Source: Acidobacteriota bacterium (GTDB lineage: Bacteria; Acidobacteriota; Blastocatellia; Pyrinomonadales; Pyrinomonadaceae). Taken from it: a stretch of DNA of 7,493 nucleotides. The position numbers were made by a program, and so were the translations under genes. Shown in pieces: positions 5,603 to 7,493 of this stretch (positions are counted from its first letter, which is position 1; each line of letters opens with the position of its first letter). The notes under the pieces were generated by a model. The model did not search any database and was not told the DNA's origin. It saw only the letters and a list, made by a program, of their open reading frames with translations. Location: assembly GCA_024640445.1 (NCBI GenBank), contig JAHEEZ010000183.1, forward strand, positions 1 to 7,493. The letters are read 5' to 3'.

Positions 5603-7493
5603 ATGCAGAGAAGGGACTCGAAAGGATCCAGGGCGGGTCTATACGTATCGTTGGCCGTGCTTGGATTCGTAATAGCGTTGGTGCTGCTGCCATACCAATT
5701 CAGGTCTGAAGCAGTGGTTTCAAAAAAGGTCAATAATGGTGTTCTTGCAAGGACCGAAAGCCACCAGCCGGGCCTCGAGAATTACGACATCAGGACGGTG
5801 AAGAGTGAAGAGGTGTCTGAGGCACTCTTCGGTTTTCGCTCAAGCACAGGAACGTCGGCTTTCGCGATCGCGGATGCCCGCGACGGGTTTGTCCGGGGTG
5901 AGGAGGCTCTTCGCACCCAGGTTAGCACCTTAAAGGTCGAGTACAACTCAGATCTGCTGATCCCGGAAGTGATAACGCCGGACGTATGGAACGCCCGGAA
6001 TGAGACGCTGACCGGACCTTCCGAATTGAATCGTGCCGAAATTCTCCGGAATTTCGTCAAGCAGAACAGCGATCTTGTGGGTATCGATAATGGACAGGCG
6101 GATTCGCTGAAGGTTTTAGCTGACTACATGAACCCTTTGGGAAATATGGGCTTTGCCCATCTCGAGCAGAGGATCGACGGTATTCCCGTTTTCCGAGGAG
6201 AGATCAAAGCCGGCTTCCGACAGGATGGAAGCATCATCCGCGTGATCAATAATCTGGCTCCGGGACTCGACAACAACAGCCTTTCGACAGACTTCGGCGA
6301 TCCCATGGATGCGGTCAGGACGGCGGCGGGTCACATCAATTACCGGCTTCAGAAGCCGGACATGACCGTCAACGAGTCCGCGTCTGATAGCCTGAAGACG
6401 GTTTTTGGTGAGGGAGACTGGGCCACGACCGCTGAGAAGATGTATTTCCCGACCGAGATCGGAGTCGCGCGTCCGTCGTGGCGTGTGCTGATCTGGCAGC
6501 CGGTAAATGCGTATTACGTGATCGTCGATGCTGAAACCGGCACGATGCTCTGGCGGAAGAACATCACCGAAGACCAGACAACGACTGCCACCTATGATGT
6601 CTACCGGAATTCTAACGCGTACATTGACGTTGCAGAATCCCCGGCTCCTTTGACGCCCGGTCCTATCGACCCAGGTCTTGGAACCCAGGGCGTGATCATT
6701 CCGCGTGCAAACGTGTCCCTGATCGGGAACGAAGGTCCGCTGAGCTTCAATAGCCTCGGATGGATCACGGATGGAACCAACGTGACTGACGGTAATGCCG
6801 TTGAGGCCGGTATCGACCGCGACGGATCAAATGGGGTGGATGCCCCACAGACCGCAGATCCTGTCGCCGGCGGCCCCCTCATTACATTCTCCTCGACCTG
6901 GAACCCGGCTCCCGGCAATCCGGCCCCGGGCGACGAACCTTTGACGCCCCAGGCCCAGCGGGGTGCGGTGATCCAGATGTTCTACGTGATGAACCGCTAT
7001 CACGACGAACTGTACAAACTCGGTTTTACCGAGCAGTCTTTTAACTTCCAGAACGACAACTTTGGAAGGGGCGGCGCCGGCGGTGACCGCGTTTCTGCAG
7101 AGGGACAGGATTCGTCAGGTACGAACAACGCTAACTTCTCGACGCCGGCGGACGGTGGACGCGGACGAATGCAGATGTTCCTGTTTACAGGCCCGACACC
7201 TGACTATGACGGCACGGCCGACGCTGATGTGATCATTCACGAAGCGACCCACGGAACATCGAATCGCCTGCATGGAAACACTGCGGGTCTCGGAAGCAAT
7301 ATGTCCCGCGGAATGGGAGAGGGTTGGGGCGACTGGTACGCGCACACGATGCTCGCCGAACCTTCAGACCCGATCAACGGCGTTTACACGACGGGAGGAT
7401 GGGTTACTTACCTGCTCACGTCCGGAACTGACACCAGCAACTACTATTATGGTATCCGCCGTTTCCCGAAAGCGGTCATCGCTTTCACTGGCG
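5603..7493 (+). CDS. Second secreted M36 (fungalysin) family zinc metallopeptidase, N-terminal part (cut by window end)
   Basis: The frame stays open for 630 codons from the ATG to the window edge. The protein begins with a basic segment and a hydrophobic signal/anchor (about 13-30). It continues with an FTP-type propeptide (IPVFRGEIKAGF, then RVINNLAPGLD), the PepSY-like WRVLIWQPVNAYYVIVDAETG, and the catalytic domain with HEATH (H546, E547, H550) and E573 in GEGWGDW. The last is the more canonical form of the motif. It is a paralog of the upstream gene: both zinc motifs begin at residue 546, and 37 of 41 residues are identical in the block ending HGTSNRLHG, but only 12 of the first 40. Unlike its neighbour it has no cysteine in the visible 630 residues. 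The H..GEIW signature and any C-terminal repeats lie outside the window. Role: exported protease, probably zymogenic, from its own promoter. Confidence 0.95.
   Translation, partial: MQRRDSKGSRAGLYVSLAVLGFVIALVLLPYQFRSEAVVSKKVNNGVLARTESHQPGLENYDIRTVKSEEVSEALFGFRSSTGTSAFAIADARDGFVRGEEALRTQVSTLKVEYNSDLLIPEVITPDVWNARNETLTGPSELNRAEILRNFVKQNSDLVGIDNGQADSLKVLADYMNPLGNMGFAHLEQRIDGIPVFRGEIKAGFRQDGSIIRVINNLAPGLDNNSLSTDFGDPMDAVRTAAGHINYRLQKPDMTVNESASDSLKTVFGEGDWATTAEKMYFPTEIGVARPSWRVLIWQPVNAYYVIVDAETGTMLWRKNITEDQTTTATYDVYRNSNAYIDVAESPAPLTPGPIDPGLGTQGVIIPRANVSLIGNEGPLSFNSLGWITDGTNVTDGNAVEAGIDRDGSNGVDAPQTADPVAGGPLITFSSTWNPAPGNPAPGDEPLTPQAQRGAVIQMFYVMNRYHDELYKLGFTEQSFNFQNDNFGRGGAGGDRVSAEGQDSSGTNNANFSTPADGGRGRMQMFLFTGPTPDYDGTADADVIIHEATHGTSNRLHGNTAGLGSNMSRGMGEGWGDWYAHTMLAEPSDPINGVYTTGGWVTYLLTSGTDTSNYYYGIRRFPKAVIAFTG

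Overview
The window looks like chromosomal DNA of a moderately GC-rich, Gram-negative-type soil or aquatic bacterium. The large secreted proteins ending in DxDGDGKxD / FRPS / SWYV repeats are the style commonly met in Acidobacteriota of the Blastocatellia/Pyrinomonadaceae type. That placement is an inference from protein style, not from a marker gene.

Layout. (1) Positions 1-455, minus strand: the N-terminal third or less of a DinG/YoaA-type superfamily 2 DNA helicase, cut by the window start. (2) 456-1049: a 594-base non-coding stretch. It holds a 15-base direct repeat that brackets a sigma70-like promoter, followed by a leader of about 420 nt with several hairpins. (3) 1050-5180, plus strand: a complete 1376-residue secreted metallopeptidase of the M36 (fungalysin) family. 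It has a signal/anchor segment, an FTP-type propeptide, an HEATH...E zinc site, two beta-rich C-terminal modules and a six-repeat FG-GAP-like domain. (4) 5181-5602: two tandem hairpins, the second a clear intrinsic terminator, then a second promoter and a leader of about 240 nt. (5) 5603-7493, plus strand: a second M36 peptidase, paralogous to the first and colinear with it almost without gaps, cut by the window end.

The two peptidases are a tandem duplication, but each has its own transcription unit. The first is closed by a terminator. Both starts are preceded by the same promoter layout (TATTGAC, then a 17-base block ending TAAAACC) although the rest of the upstream DNA is not recognisably alike, and both have the same strong AGGAGGG ribosome-binding site. 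Both products are predicted to be exported zymogens that degrade protein outside the cytoplasm. The helicase runs the opposite way and has no evident functional link to them.

I found no RNA gene of a known class, CRISPR array, mobile element or defence system. The most interesting points are the shared promoter boxes, the repeats around promoter 1, the long structured leaders, and an ABCABC order in the C-terminal repeats that implies duplication of a three-repeat unit.
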